Source: Lachnospiraceae bacterium
GTDB lineage: Bacteria; Bacillota; Clostridia; Lachnospirales; Lachnospiraceae
DNA: 64,000 nt
Direction: 5' to 3'
NCBI GenBank assembly: GCA_014239155.1
Contig: JAAZZQ010000060.1
Location: forward strand, 287,792-351,791
This document shows positions 24,745 to 33,463 of the stretch, piece by piece. The translations under genes were made by a program, and so were the position numbers. Position 1 is the first letter of the stretch, and every line of letters starts with the position of its first letter. The notes below the pieces were generated by a model. It saw only the letters and a program-made list of their open reading frames with translations, did not search any database and had not been told where the DNA came from.

Positions 24745-25299
24745 ATGAACGAGATGGATTTATTTGAGGGAAAGTTTGTAAATGGAAATCCCACATATTA
24801 TGTAGATAAAAGTTGTACAATTCCGTTTACTGGTCACCTTGAGGAATATTTTGAGGGGAAATTATCAAGAGAATGTGATATTGTGAATGGAGTTATGGAA
24901 GGGATTGAAAAAATATATTATGATTTTGATGGATGTTTGGAGCTCTATCGAGAGGTGAGCGAAAATCGAAATAATGGATTATCAATTGAGTATTATAAAA
25001 ATGGTCAGATAATGGTGATTACAACTGCAATTGATGAATATTACATAATTGATTATTATAGTTATACAGAAAAAGGCGAACAACAGGAAATACGGATATT
25101 AGAGGAAAATAATCAATGGCAGCATCATTGTTATCACTATGGTAAGGTAGAAGAATCGTGGAGAAGAGCAGATGATGGATTAGTTCCAATGAATTATGCT
25201 AAAAATAAAGACAAAATATTAGAGATAAGAAAAAGATGTCAACTAGAAAAAATGAATAAGGAAATTTTGAAATATGGTAATACTTTTTCTGGATTTTGA
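24745..25299 (+). CDS. YwqK/MORN-repeat-like antitoxin-type protein
   Basis: The 184-residue protein has repeated short hairpin units typical of MORN_2/YwqK proteins: GKLSRECDIVNGVMEGIEKIYY, then NRNNGLSIEYYKNGQIMVIT. YwqK of Bacillus is the antitoxin-like partner of the LXG toxin YwqJ. ATG 24745 follows AAAGGAGG. No toxin lies beside it. The C-terminal 30 residues are basic and helical. Confidence 0.7.
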   Translation: MNEMDLFEGKFVNGNPTYYVDKSCTIPFTGHLEEYFEGKLSRECDIVNGVMEGIEKIYYDFDGCLELYREVSENRNNGLSIEYYKNGQIMVITTAIDEYYIIDYYSYTEKGEQQEIRILEENNQWQHHCYHYGKVEESWRRADDGLVPMNYAKNKDKILEIRKRCQLEKMNKEILKYGNTFSGF

Positions 25300-25339
25300 G
25301 AAAGTTATGCCTATAATAATTTTAGGGTTTTTATTTTAT

Positions 25340-25383
25340 GATGCAACTTTGATGCAATTTCGATACAATCATGATGCAATTCC
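25340..25383. promoter_or_regulatory. Four 11-bp tandem repeats, possible protein-binding array
   Basis: GATGCAACTTT, GATGCAATTTC, GATACAATCAT and GATGCAATTCC follow one another without gaps. The 11-bp spacing places each on the same face of DNA, as for a cooperative binding site. It lies in the gap between the YwqK-like and lipoprotein genes. Confidence 0.5.
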
Positions 25384-25449
25384 TGTGTAAAATAATATTG
25401 TTGCTTATGCTCAAAATTCTATAAGCGATGTAAAATATAATTTTTTTTG

Positions 25450-25530
25450 ATTATGCGCAGACCTGTGCAGAGGAAATATGCCACTAACGTGGCGCACAGG
25501 TCCGCAGCGAGTAGGGAAGCTATTCGATTA
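25450..25530 (+). repeat. 90-bp palindromic repeat, A type (shortened terminal hairpin)
   Basis: TTATGCGCAGACCTGTGC, AGAGGAAATATGCCACTAACG, TGGCGCACAGGTCCGC and AGCGAGTAGGGAAGCTATTCGATTAA. The second hairpin is shortened compared with the copy at 17615. The track ORF 25447-25656 crosses it and is not a gene. Confidence 0.75.
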
Positions 25531-25639
25531 ACAAGAGATGTTTTGAGATATATAAGTGGACACAGGAGGAAAAAGGGCGAAAGAAAAAAAGAGAAAGGGA
25601 TAAAATGCAAGCATTTTCGCTTGAGGCTTGGTGCAAATC

Positions 25640-26731
25640 ATGAAAAAACGAGTTGAAAAAACCAAATATATATGTATGCTATTGTTATGTATAGGCGTTA
25701 CGTTCGGCTGTGTATCTGATCAGGGGACAAATCCTTCGGAAGACGAGTCAGAAACAGTGCAGATTTCAAATCAAGAGGAAGAACAAGAAAGTTCTTTACA
25801 GGAAGCATTACAGGAGGAGGCGACTCAAGAAGCGTCTGTTTCAGAGATACAAATGGAACAAAATGAGACAATATCTTATGAGGAGGGCGAAAATGAAAGT
25901 CTTGTATGTCGATTACCTTTAGAACAAAATGAGACAATGTTTTATGAGGAGGCGGAAAAACAAGGCATTGACCGGCAGACAGCAGAGGAATATTTTCAGA
26001 TTTTAATGGAAGATAATGTTTTTCAAGATGGTAAAATGGCACTTACAGGGCTTCGAATAGATGATATTGACAAAAATGGTCAGATTGATATGTTGGTTAT
26101 GGTACTTGATGCAAAAGAAACTCCATTTTATGGTTCCGGCGGTCTGTGGTTTTACATGAATAATGATACACCTTACTATTTTTCAGAGGAAATGTGTTCT
26201 TATTATGGATGGTTTGATACCTTTTGGGAGGATATTGACAATGATGGGAATGTGGAGATTGTGTTTAGTGCGCAGGGAACAGGTTGCGGCGCAGTAGGAG
26301 ATTCTTATAAAGCAGTATTTAAATATCGGAATTTATTGACAGACTCTTCTGAAAAATGTGGTATTGAGCGAATGCAATTACCCTCTGATTTTGAGGAAAA
26401 TTATGATTGTGGGATTGAAGTGGAGGTGTTTAAAGAGCCGGAAAAAAATCAATATAGTGCCTACTGTCCATATTTTGACGAGACAATTTCATTCCACGCG
26501 GAAAATATAGGGGAAGATTTGCCAAGTACTGCGATTAGTGTAGGTGGCGAAGTGCGTGGATTTTATAATTTGTGTCCAGTAGGATATAATGGAAAAATGG
26601 TATTACAGGCTTCAGAGTATCTAAATGGTGAAGGCGGAACAGTACATAATGTTGCAACTGCACAGTTTTTGATTACATGGAAAGAAGATGGTACACCAGA
26701 AATAATAAAGTGGTGGATTGAGGAAGACTAA
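25640..26731 (+). CDS. Lipoprotein with calcium-loop-like repeats
   Basis: ATG 25640 begins MKKRVEKTKYICMLLLCIGV; the lipobox ends at VTFGC (about residue 20), so the mature protein is anchored to the outer face of the membrane. A glutamate-rich linker follows, with a 22-residue in-frame duplication (EQNETISYEE and EQNETMFYEE, 66 bp apart). The body has DIDKNGQIDM and DIDNDGNVEIV, EF-hand-like loops as in dockerin and FG-GAP-type extracellular domains. The ribosome binding site is poor. The function is unknown; it ends the island before the ATPase cluster. Confidence 0.75.
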   Translation: MKKRVEKTKYICMLLLCIGVTFGCVSDQGTNPSEDESETVQISNQEEEQESSLQEALQEEATQEASVSEIQMEQNETISYEEGENESLVCRLPLEQNETMFYEEAEKQGIDRQTAEEYFQILMEDNVFQDGKMALTGLRIDDIDKNGQIDMLVMVLDAKETPFYGSGGLWFYMNNDTPYYFSEEMCSYYGWFDTFWEDIDNDGNVEIVFSAQGTGCGAVGDSYKAVFKYRNLLTDSSEKCGIERMQLPSDFEENYDCGIEVEVFKEPEKNQYSAYCPYFDETISFHAENIGEDLPSTAISVGGEVRGFYNLCPVGYNGKMVLQASEYLNGEGGTVHNVATAQFLITWKEDGTPEIIKWWIEED

Positions 26732-26828
26732 AAATTGCCCCTTATTTCTAAAATTATATTCTTACAAAATACGCGATTTATGCGCATTTTTGCCCATGAA
26801 TTATAACGCCTTTATTATGTATTTCTAC

Positions 26829-26858
26829 TTGCTTATTAGAATCGATAGCGTTTATAAT
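26829..26858 (+). promoter_or_regulatory. Promoter of the MoxR/DUF5682 operon
   Basis: TTGCTT and TATAAT are 18 bases apart, about 110 bases before the ATPase gene. Confidence 0.6.
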
Positions 26859-26971
26859 AGTAGATAGGAACTACTAAAAAATGATTTAGAGATGTCCATA
26901 CAGTGTTTGGTAGATAGAAAGATACTGTGTAGATTTTTTGAATCCAAAAATAATTCAGAAAGGGTATAACA

Positions 26972-28090
26972 ATGCAGGAATCGATAAAGCCTCCAGTGGA
27001 GGTACGCTATCAGGAAGAACTTGAGGCGTTGAAGCAAGCAGATGAGGAGCAGGGGAACAAGAAACCCGATAATTGGCAGATGTCACCAAAGGCAGTTAGA
27101 ACGTTTATTTTGGGCAGTGAAAAGCCTATCAAATATAAGCGAAAAAATTATGAAATTAAGAAAAAATACTTTGGAAATGATGCGCTTGTGGAGCGTTGCA
27201 TTGTCACGCTTGCTGGCAATCGTGGCCTAATGCTTGTGGGTGAGCCGGGGACAGCAAAGACAATGCTCTCAGAACTTTTATCTGCCGCAATTAGCGGAAA
27301 TAGCAAAAACACCATACAAGGAACGGCGGGAACAACAGAGGACATGATAAAATATTCATGGAATTATGCGTTGCTTCTTGCGAAGGGACCTAGCAGAGAA
27401 GCACTTGTGCCAGCGCCACTTTACATAGGAATGGAGAAGGGAATCCTTACTCGTTTTGAGGAAATTACAAGAACGCCGGCAGAGATTCAGGACAGTCTTA
27501 TTAGTGTGCTGAGTGATAAGGTATTGAATGTGCCAGAGTTAGGCGATGATGGTTTTTTGTTCGCACGTTCAGGATTTAATGTGATTGGGACAGCAAACAC
27601 AAGAGATAAGGGTGTCAATGAAATGAGCAGTGCGCTAAAAAGGCGTTTTAATTTTGAGACTGTTATGCCCGTGAAAAGTGTTGTCCTAGAAAAACAAATA
27701 ATATTAAATGAAGTCAGTATGCTTGCGGAAGAAAATCATGTGGATATGAAAGCTGACGAGGATGTGGCGGAGCTTCTCGCATCTACTTATCATGAGCTGC
27801 GCGAAGGTGTTTCTTCTTATGGGCACCGAATTGATAAGCCAAATGCAGTGATGAGTACAGCAGAAGCGGTTTCGGTCTACTATCAGACAATGCTCACAGG
27901 TTATTATTATGGCGAGGGACATCTTGACGTGGAGTGTCTTGTCCAGAATCTTGTCGGTGCTATTTCCAAGGAGGACAAAGATGACTTAGAGAAAGTGAAA
28001 GGATATTTCAACACAGTAGTGCGCGCAAAGAGCGACAAAGAAGGTGGATTATGGAAAGAATATTACGAAGCGCGGAAATGGCTGAAATAA
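26972..28090 (+). CDS. MoxR-type AAA+ ATPase (YehL-like)
   Basis: The 372-residue protein has Walker A GEPGTAKT (90-97), a Walker B-like region LTRFEEITRTPAEIQDSL, sensor 1 FNVIGTANTRDKG and an arginine finger LKRRF, followed by a helical lid. This is the MoxR clade of AAA+ ATPases, the YehL branch, which works with VWA-domain partners to remodel proteins or insert metals. Its stop TAA overlaps an ATG of the next gene (TAATG), giving tight coupling. ATG 26972 follows AAAGGGTATAACA. With the DUF5682, VWA, SWIM and DUF4132 genes it reproduces the E. coli yeh gene set. Confidence 0.9.
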   Translation: MQESIKPPVEVRYQEELEALKQADEEQGNKKPDNWQMSPKAVRTFILGSEKPIKYKRKNYEIKKKYFGNDALVERCIVTLAGNRGLMLVGEPGTAKTMLSELLSAAISGNSKNTIQGTAGTTEDMIKYSWNYALLLAKGPSREALVPAPLYIGMEKGILTRFEEITRTPAEIQDSLISVLSDKVLNVPELGDDGFLFARSGFNVIGTANTRDKGVNEMSSALKRRFNFETVMPVKSVVLEKQIILNEVSMLAEENHVDMKADEDVAELLASTYHELREGVSSYGHRIDKPNAVMSTAEAVSVYYQTMLTGYYYGEGHLDVECLVQNLVGAISKEDKDDLEKVKGYFNTVVRAKSDKEGGLWKEYYEARKWLK

Positions 28091-30489
28091 TGCTGATTCC
28101 CGTGCGTCATCACAGTCCAGCATGTTCTTTTCACATTCAGAAGATTTTTGCGGAGTGGAAACCAGATGCGGTTCTAGTGGAAGGACCAGACAATGCCAAC
28201 TCGTTGCTTCCGATTATGGTGCACGAGGACACGCGCGCACCATTTGCCATCTATTATTCCTATCACGACAAAGCAAAAAAAATATCGGAAGAACAACAGC
28301 ATTACAAATGTTATTATCCATTTTTGGATTATTCACCGGAATTAACTGCGCTGCGTGAGGCGAATAAAACTATGACCCCTGTGTCATTTATTGATTTGTC
28401 CTACGGAGATATTTTGGCAGCGTCAGCAGATAAATTGGCAGATGGAGAGGCGCCGCGCAATTACAATGACGATTACCTGCTTGCGCGAAATGAATACATA
28501 GAAAAATTGTGTGAAAAAACAGGATTACGTAATTTTGATGAGTTTTGGGAAAAGTATTTTGAGATAAATGGTATGTATGAGGACAGTGATCTTTGGTTTT
28601 CGCACTTAAATACTTACTGTGCACTTGCGCGGGAGAACACGCCCAAGGAAGTGTTGCAGAGTGAAGGATGTCTTGCACGGGAACAACATATGGCTGCGCG
28701 GATTGCTTTACAAGTGCTGCGTGGGTGGGAACCATCACAGAGCCAAGAGTGTGTTGATAATTCCAAGGAAAATAAGAATCAACAGAAAATACAGCACATT
28801 CTTGTAATTACAGGTGGCTTTCACACATCGGGGTTGCGTGAACGTCTATCAGATGCACAGTGGCAAGAGACTGTTCGTCATGCAAAAGATATTGCGCATT
28901 ACGTGCCAGGACAAGATGAAAGTGTGTACCTAATGCCTTATTCTATGGAATCAGCAGATGCACTAAATGGGTATGCAAGTGGTATGCCCTACACGGGATT
29001 TTATCAGAAAATATGGGATAGGATTGCTGATCAGACCTCCAATCCATATGAGGCAGCCGTGTTGGATTTCCTTGTTGCGACTGGAAAGAATGTGCGCAAG
29101 GAAGACGGTGCGCTTTCCACCTATGATGAAATTTGTGCGTGGCAGATGGTACAAGGGCTTAGCAGTTTGCGTCAAAAGCCACAGCCCGGCGCATATGAGT
29201 TGCAGGATGCAGTGCTAACATCTTATGTTAAGGGCGAGTATAATTTCTCATCGGACATGCCAGTTCGCGTATTGCGGCGCTTGATGACAGGAACTGGTTC
29301 AGGTGCACTCTGTACACTGGCAGATGTCCCACCGATTATTTTGGACTTTCAAAATCAGTGTGCGGGATTTGGTATCCGAACAGATAGTACATTGGAAAAA
29401 GAAGTGACTCTTTCTATTTTTTCTAGCAAAAAGCATAGGCGGATGAGTATGTTTTTTCATCGGCTCAATTTTTTAGATGCAGATTTTGCAAAACGGTTAA
29501 AAGGACCAAATTTACAGCTACGAACAAATCGAAATTTAATTCGCGAAATTTGGAAATATAAGTATGGCGCGCAGGTATTTGCTGCTTTAATTGATGTTTC
29601 TGTGCATGGCGCGACAATAGAGGAAGCCATTGTCAGCATTGTGCAGGAACAACTTTTGCAAGATACGAAAGCAAAAGATGCAGCGGTTTTATTAACACAA
29701 GTGTTTGAGATGGGAATTTCGAGTCAATTGGAAATGGTTTATGAGCGCGTGCATGAATTAATATTGAAAGATATGGATTTTTATTCGATTGCAGACGCAT
29801 TGAAATCTCTAACTATGATGGAGGAGCTGGGAACGCTTTACAATTCGCAGTTACAGTTTGGTACACTTTTGCACACAGGTGTTAGAAAGCTTGTCACACT
29901 TCTTCCAAGTATTACACGGATGAGCGATGACGCGCTAGATGCGGGTATGAATGCACTAAAACTGTTGTATCAGATTACAGGAAGAAAAGGGCAGGAGTAT
30001 GCCAATGAACGTGTGAATTTCTATGAGGTGTTACAACAGATGCAGGAAGATGTACAAATTCATGCAGGGTTGAATGGATGTATTCACGGTATTCTTTACG
30101 GGGGAGGACAAGAAGATGCGCGGGCGGTCGGTGCGGTGTGCCAGGGGTATTTAACTGGTACAAAAGAACAGCTCTTAAAGACTGCGGTCTTTTTCCGCGG
30201 GTTATTTTTTACAGCGCGGGATTTAATTCTAATTGAACGTGAAATGCTTGAGAGGATTGATGTTTTTCTTGGTCAAGTGAATGCGGTGGAATTTATGGAA
30301 TTGTTGCCGCAGCTTCGGATGGCATTTGCCTATTTTACGCCTGCTGAGACAGACAAAATCGCACAACAGGCAGCAAGTTTGCATCATAAGACTGGACATG
30401 AGTTAATGGAACAGGCGGAGGTATTGCCAGAGTGGTATACTTATGGTAGAGAATTAGATGCGTATGTGCGACATGTTTTGGGAAGGTAG
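28051..30489 (+). CDS. DUF5682-family protein (YehM-like)
   Basis: The 812-residue soluble protein starts near IMLIPVRHHSPACSFHI and holds AVLVEGPDNAN, FAIYYSYHD and VITGGFHTSGLRE, the conserved N-terminal marks of DUF5682. The rest is helical, with a segment around SALCTLADVPPIILDFQNQC. Possible starts are 28051 (AAGGTGG just upstream), 28078, and 28090, where ATG overlaps the ATPase stop. Family members are found next to YehL-type ATPases and VWA proteins; the biochemical role is unknown. It is most probably a partner or substrate receptor of the ATPase. A weak hairpin follows. Confidence 0.85.
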   Translation: MERILRSAEMAEIMLIPVRHHSPACSFHIQKIFAEWKPDAVLVEGPDNANSLLPIMVHEDTRAPFAIYYSYHDKAKKISEEQQHYKCYYPFLDYSPELTALREANKTMTPVSFIDLSYGDILAASADKLADGEAPRNYNDDYLLARNEYIEKLCEKTGLRNFDEFWEKYFEINGMYEDSDLWFSHLNTYCALARENTPKEVLQSEGCLAREQHMAARIALQVLRGWEPSQSQECVDNSKENKNQQKIQHILVITGGFHTSGLRERLSDAQWQETVRHAKDIAHYVPGQDESVYLMPYSMESADALNGYASGMPYTGFYQKIWDRIADQTSNPYEAAVLDFLVATGKNVRKEDGALSTYDEICAWQMVQGLSSLRQKPQPGAYELQDAVLTSYVKGEYNFSSDMPVRVLRRLMTGTGSGALCTLADVPPIILDFQNQCAGFGIRTDSTLEKEVTLSIFSSKKHRRMSMFFHRLNFLDADFAKRLKGPNLQLRTNRNLIREIWKYKYGAQVFAALIDVSVHGATIEEAIVSIVQEQLLQDTKAKDAAVLLTQVFEMGISSQLEMVYERVHELILKDMDFYSIADALKSLTMMEELGTLYNSQLQFGTLLHTGVRKLVTLLPSITRMSDDALDAGMNALKLLYQITGRKGQEYANERVNFYEVLQQMQEDVQIHAGLNGCIHGILYGGGQEDARAVGAVCQGYLTGTKEQLLKTAVFFRGLFFTARDLILIEREMLERIDVFLGQVNAVEFMELLPQLRMAFAYFTPAETDKIAQQAASLHHKTGHELMEQAEVLPEWYTYGRELDAYVRHVLGR

Positions 30490-30516
30490 TCAAAATACAA
30501 AATAAAAAGATAAGGA

Positions 30517-30549
30517 ATAAGGGCATGGCGTTTGCTGTGCCTTATATTT
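30517..30549 (+). terminator. Weak terminator-like hairpin after the DUF5682 gene
   Basis: ATAAGGGCATGGC and GCTGTGCCTTAT pair imperfectly around GTTT, then ATATTTAT follows. The T-run is poor, so read-through to the glycohydrolase gene is possible. Confidence 0.4.
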
Positions 30550-30607
30550 ATGGTGGAAAATAGGTGATAGGAATGATATAATATATTGTAGTTAGGGGGT
30601 ATGGAAA

Positions 30608-31516
30608 GTGGAACTTAAAAACAGAATAGAATACGCAAAACGTGCATTGGATGGCACTGCATTAGGAGATTGTTTTGGGCAGACTTTTTTTGTGTCTGAT
30701 GATATAGCTCGCCAAAGAATAAAAGATAGGGAGATTCTAAATCAATCGTGGTCTTTTACGGATGATACCGTGATGGCGATAGGAATTTATCGAATCCTTG
30801 AAAAGTACGGGAAAATAGATCAAGAGGAATTAGCTAAAGTTTTTGCAGATAATTATGCGCTGGACTGGCATCGAGGATATGGAGGAACAGCACATTCTAT
30901 TTTGCGTAGTATTAAAGAAGGGAAAAATTGGCGAGAGGCTGCTTCAGAAGCCTTTGATGGAATGGGTTCTATGGGAAATGGTGGTGCCATGCGTGTTGCA
31001 CCTATAGGTGCTTATTTTGCAGATGATATAGACAAGGTTTTGCACTATGCTAGAGCATCTGCGGAAGTTACACATGCACATATTGAAGGCATTGTAGGTG
31101 CGATGGCAGTTGCCGTGGCATCAGCTCTGCTTTTGAATAAAAAACTGGGACTCTATTCGGGAGAGGGAGAAACCTTTTTGCGTGATGTAGCAGATAAATT
31201 GCCGGAAAGTGATACAAAGTACAAAATATTATCTGCGGTTCCTATCAAAAAAGAAAGCAGCATAGAGTTTGTTGTTTCTGTGCTTGGAAATGGAATTATG
31301 CTGACAGCACAGGACACTGTTCCGTTCTGCCTTTGGTGTGCGGCATACTGGTATCCTTCGATTGAGGAGGCATTGTGGACAGCAGTTTCAGCGTTAGGAG
31401 ATAGAGATACAATATGCGCTATTGTGGGAGGGATGGTTTCTCTTTATGCAGAGGAGATTCCGCCACAATGGTTAAGTTATATGGAGCATCCAGAAACTTC
31501 CCAGTTTTTTAATTAG
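30608..31516 (+). CDS. ADP-ribosylglycohydrolase (DraG/ARH-like)
   Basis: The 302-residue protein has the family's metal-binding signatures in order: SFTDDTVMAIG (the TDDT motif, about residues 52-54), HRGYGGTAHSIL, GSMGNGGAMRVAPIG, VTHAHIEGIVGA and LGDRDTICAIVGG (the GDxDT motif). All the acidic residues expected to bind the two metals appear present, so it should be active in removing ADP-ribose from proteins or nucleic acids. GTG 30608 follows AGGGGG. It lies between the ATPase/DUF5682 pair and the VWA gene, in the same direction, which suggests that the system involves reversible ADP-ribosylation. No ADP-ribosyltransferase is recognised nearby. Confidence 0.9.
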   Translation: MELKNRIEYAKRALDGTALGDCFGQTFFVSDDIARQRIKDREILNQSWSFTDDTVMAIGIYRILEKYGKIDQEELAKVFADNYALDWHRGYGGTAHSILRSIKEGKNWREAASEAFDGMGSMGNGGAMRVAPIGAYFADDIDKVLHYARASAEVTHAHIEGIVGAMAVAVASALLLNKKLGLYSGEGETFLRDVADKLPESDTKYKILSAVPIKKESSIEFVVSVLGNGIMLTAQDTVPFCLWCAAYWYPSIEEALWTAVSALGDRDTICAIVGGMVSLYAEEIPPQWLSYMEHPETSQFFN

Positions 31517-31605
31517 AGAGATTTGTAGATTATTCTTTTTAAAAACTTTAGAGAAAAGATTTATCAGAATAAAATATGGGGAATTTAGAAGGAGCGATTA
31601 AATTG

Positions 31606-31950
31606 ATGTGGGGAATCTGCTTTGACACGATAGAATGTGAAGGAGAACTCTTTCCGTCTAGATTGTTTCAGTCTGTGATTGAATATGAGCTTGTTAAAAA
31701 TGGTACTATGGCAAATATAATTTATCCCAAAAAAGGAGCGTCAATCGCTGTTAATAAAATAAGGGTTTTGGACAACCCGCCTCAATTTCTTGTTGGTGAG
31801 TTGGTGTCACCTGCCAATCATCCAGATCAGGTTGGTGTGATTCGAGAAATTGGATGGCACTTTAAGAATGAAAAGTATATGTATTTTATTTCAATAAATA
31901 ATAAAAAGAAGTCTAAAATATATTATTGCAATGATTTGATAAGGCGGTAA
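31606..31950 (+). CDS. Uncharacterised protein (114 aa)
   Basis: The ribosome binding site AGAAGGAG lies 8 bases before TTG 31603 and 11 before ATG 31606, so the track start 31576 (inside the leader) is unlikely. The protein, MWGICFDTIECEGELFPSRL with a C-terminal IREIGWHFKNEKYMYFISIN, looks like a small beta-barrel and is soluble. It has no recognised family. It may be co-transcribed with the glycohydrolase, ending before the inverted repeats upstream of the VWA gene. Confidence 0.65.
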   Translation: MWGICFDTIECEGELFPSRLFQSVIEYELVKNGTMANIIYPKKGASIAVNKIRVLDNPPQFLVGELVSPANHPDQVGVIREIGWHFKNEKYMYFISINNKKKSKIYYCNDLIRR

Positions 31951-32009
31951 ACAGCGTTGCATTATATAAAGGTAATTGGATTTGGAAGCATTATTAAGGC
32001 GTGCTATAG

Positions 32010-32056
32010 TTACTATGAAAATCACAGATTTTCATAGTAAGAATGGCCACGTGGCC
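32010..32056. promoter_or_regulatory. Perfect hairpin and palindrome upstream of the VWA gene
   Basis: TTACTATGAAAATC and GATTTTCATAGTAA are exact 14-bp arms around ACA (32010-32040). Four bases later lies the 12-bp palindrome GGCCACGTGGCC (32045-32056), strikingly GC-rich here. A related GGCCGT recurs twice just after. The first could be a terminator or operator, the second a dimeric regulator site. The track start of the VWA ORF lies within this region and is not credible. Confidence 0.55.
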
Positions 32057-32126
32057 GTTAACCCTTGTGGTTTGGCCGTATGATGGAGATTTTCTAAGAG
32101 CATGCGCAGGAAGGAGTCAGGAGCAT

Positions 32127-33266
32127 ATGGTAGAGGAACAGGAAATTTTAAATCGGTGGCGGTTGGTCTTGGGAAAATATGCAGCAGGGCAAATCTCATT
32201 TTCAGTTGGAAACGAACGAGAGAATTTGAAAATGATGGAAATGGAAGATGTATTGGATTACTTGTATTCAAGAGAGTATGGAGACGAGCAAGAAATTCGT
32301 AAGGATCGGCGCGGCGGACTTGGGGATTCGCAACTTACGATTCCACATTGGCTCACGAAAATTAAGACGCTTTTTCCGCAAAAAACGGTTGAGATTATGG
32401 AACGTCATGCGCTAGAGAAGTATGGGATGACAGAGCTCTTGACCGATCCTGAAGTATTGCGAAAACTTGAGCCAAACAAAGAGCTTTTAAAGACGGTTAT
32501 GCAGCTTAAGCATATGATGAAAGGCGAGGTGCTAGAGCTTGCGCGTCAGATTGTGCGAAAAGTGGCAGATGAGCTGACCAAAAAACTTGAACAGGAAATG
32601 AAAAAATCCTTTTCGGGTAGATTAAACCGCAATGTTAGCAGTCCAGTGAAATCAATCCGAAACATTGACATGAAAAAGACAATTCGCAGGAATCTAAAAA
32701 ACTATGACACAGAGACAAAGCAGCTTGTATTAAAACAGGTTTATTTTAGTTCGCGCATGAAAAAGTACAATCAGTGGCGTGTGATTATTTGTGTGGATGA
32801 AAGTGGATCTATGCTCGATTCGGTAATTCACAGTGCGATTATGGCAGGGATTTTTGCGCGTCTTCCAATGTTGAATACAAAACTTGTGATTTTTGATACA
32901 AATGTGGTTGATTTAAGTGATTATGTCAGTGACCCAGTTGAGACACTTATGAGTGTACAGCTTGGTGGTGGAACAGATATTAGCGGCGCGCTTGCATATT
33001 GTGCACAGCTTATTCAGACACCACACCGAACGATGGTGGTGCTGGTGACAGACCTCTATGAAGGTGGGGGCTATCACAGAATGTATCAAGTGAGTCAAGG
33101 AATTATTGAGAGTGGGGCAAAACTCATTGTGTTGCCTGCACTTGACCATGATGCCGTACCCAATTACGACAAAAATGCGGCGGCAGTACTCGCGGATATG
33201 GGGGCGTCAGTCGGTGCTATGACACCGGAGGAATTATCAGGATTTATTGCCAAAGTTTTGGTTTAG
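32127..33266 (+). CDS. VWA-domain protein (YehP-like)
   Basis: ATG 32127 after AAGGAGTCAGGAGCAT gives a 379-residue protein, close to the length of E. coli YehP; the track adds 28 spurious residues. The C-terminal von Willebrand A domain has the MIDAS residues: IICVDESGSMLDS (DxSxS), GGGTDISGAL (Thr) and VLVTDLYEGGG (Asp). The N-terminal part is helical and charged. VWA partners of MoxR ATPases bind metal and pass remodelling force or recruit substrates. It is in the same direction as the ATPase cluster but behind its own inverted-repeat region. Confidence 0.9.
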   Translation: MVEEQEILNRWRLVLGKYAAGQISFSVGNERENLKMMEMEDVLDYLYSREYGDEQEIRKDRRGGLGDSQLTIPHWLTKIKTLFPQKTVEIMERHALEKYGMTELLTDPEVLRKLEPNKELLKTVMQLKHMMKGEVLELARQIVRKVADELTKKLEQEMKKSFSGRLNRNVSSPVKSIRNIDMKKTIRRNLKNYDTETKQLVLKQVYFSSRMKKYNQWRVIICVDESGSMLDSVIHSAIMAGIFARLPMLNTKLVIFDTNVVDLSDYVSDPVETLMSVQLGGGTDISGALAYCAQLIQTPHRTMVVLVTDLYEGGGYHRMYQVSQGIIESGAKLIVLPALDHDAVPNYDKNAAAVLADMGASVGAMTPEELSGFIAKVLV

Positions 33267-33463
33267 GAGGAAATAAGCAAAATAGTTTTTTTAATTTCCA
33301 ATCTTAAAAGAATGTGGCCGCAATCTGATTCTTTTTAGAGGATGGATTAAGCCCGCACAACTAACCATTGCCATAATCACAAATATTTTATTATCATTTA
33401 TTGATACATGGACACTGATAACTGTATATAGATGGTTGTGCTAAAAAATTTATCTTTTACATA

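Noticed and set aside
25447-25656. 69-aa ORF on the plus strand
   Set aside because: Its start lies inside the A-type palindromic repeat and it overlaps the real lipoprotein start; no ribosome binding site.
33267-33463. Possible short membrane-peptide frame near 33330-33445
   Set aside because: It reads hydrophobic residues but has no start codon or ribosome binding site.
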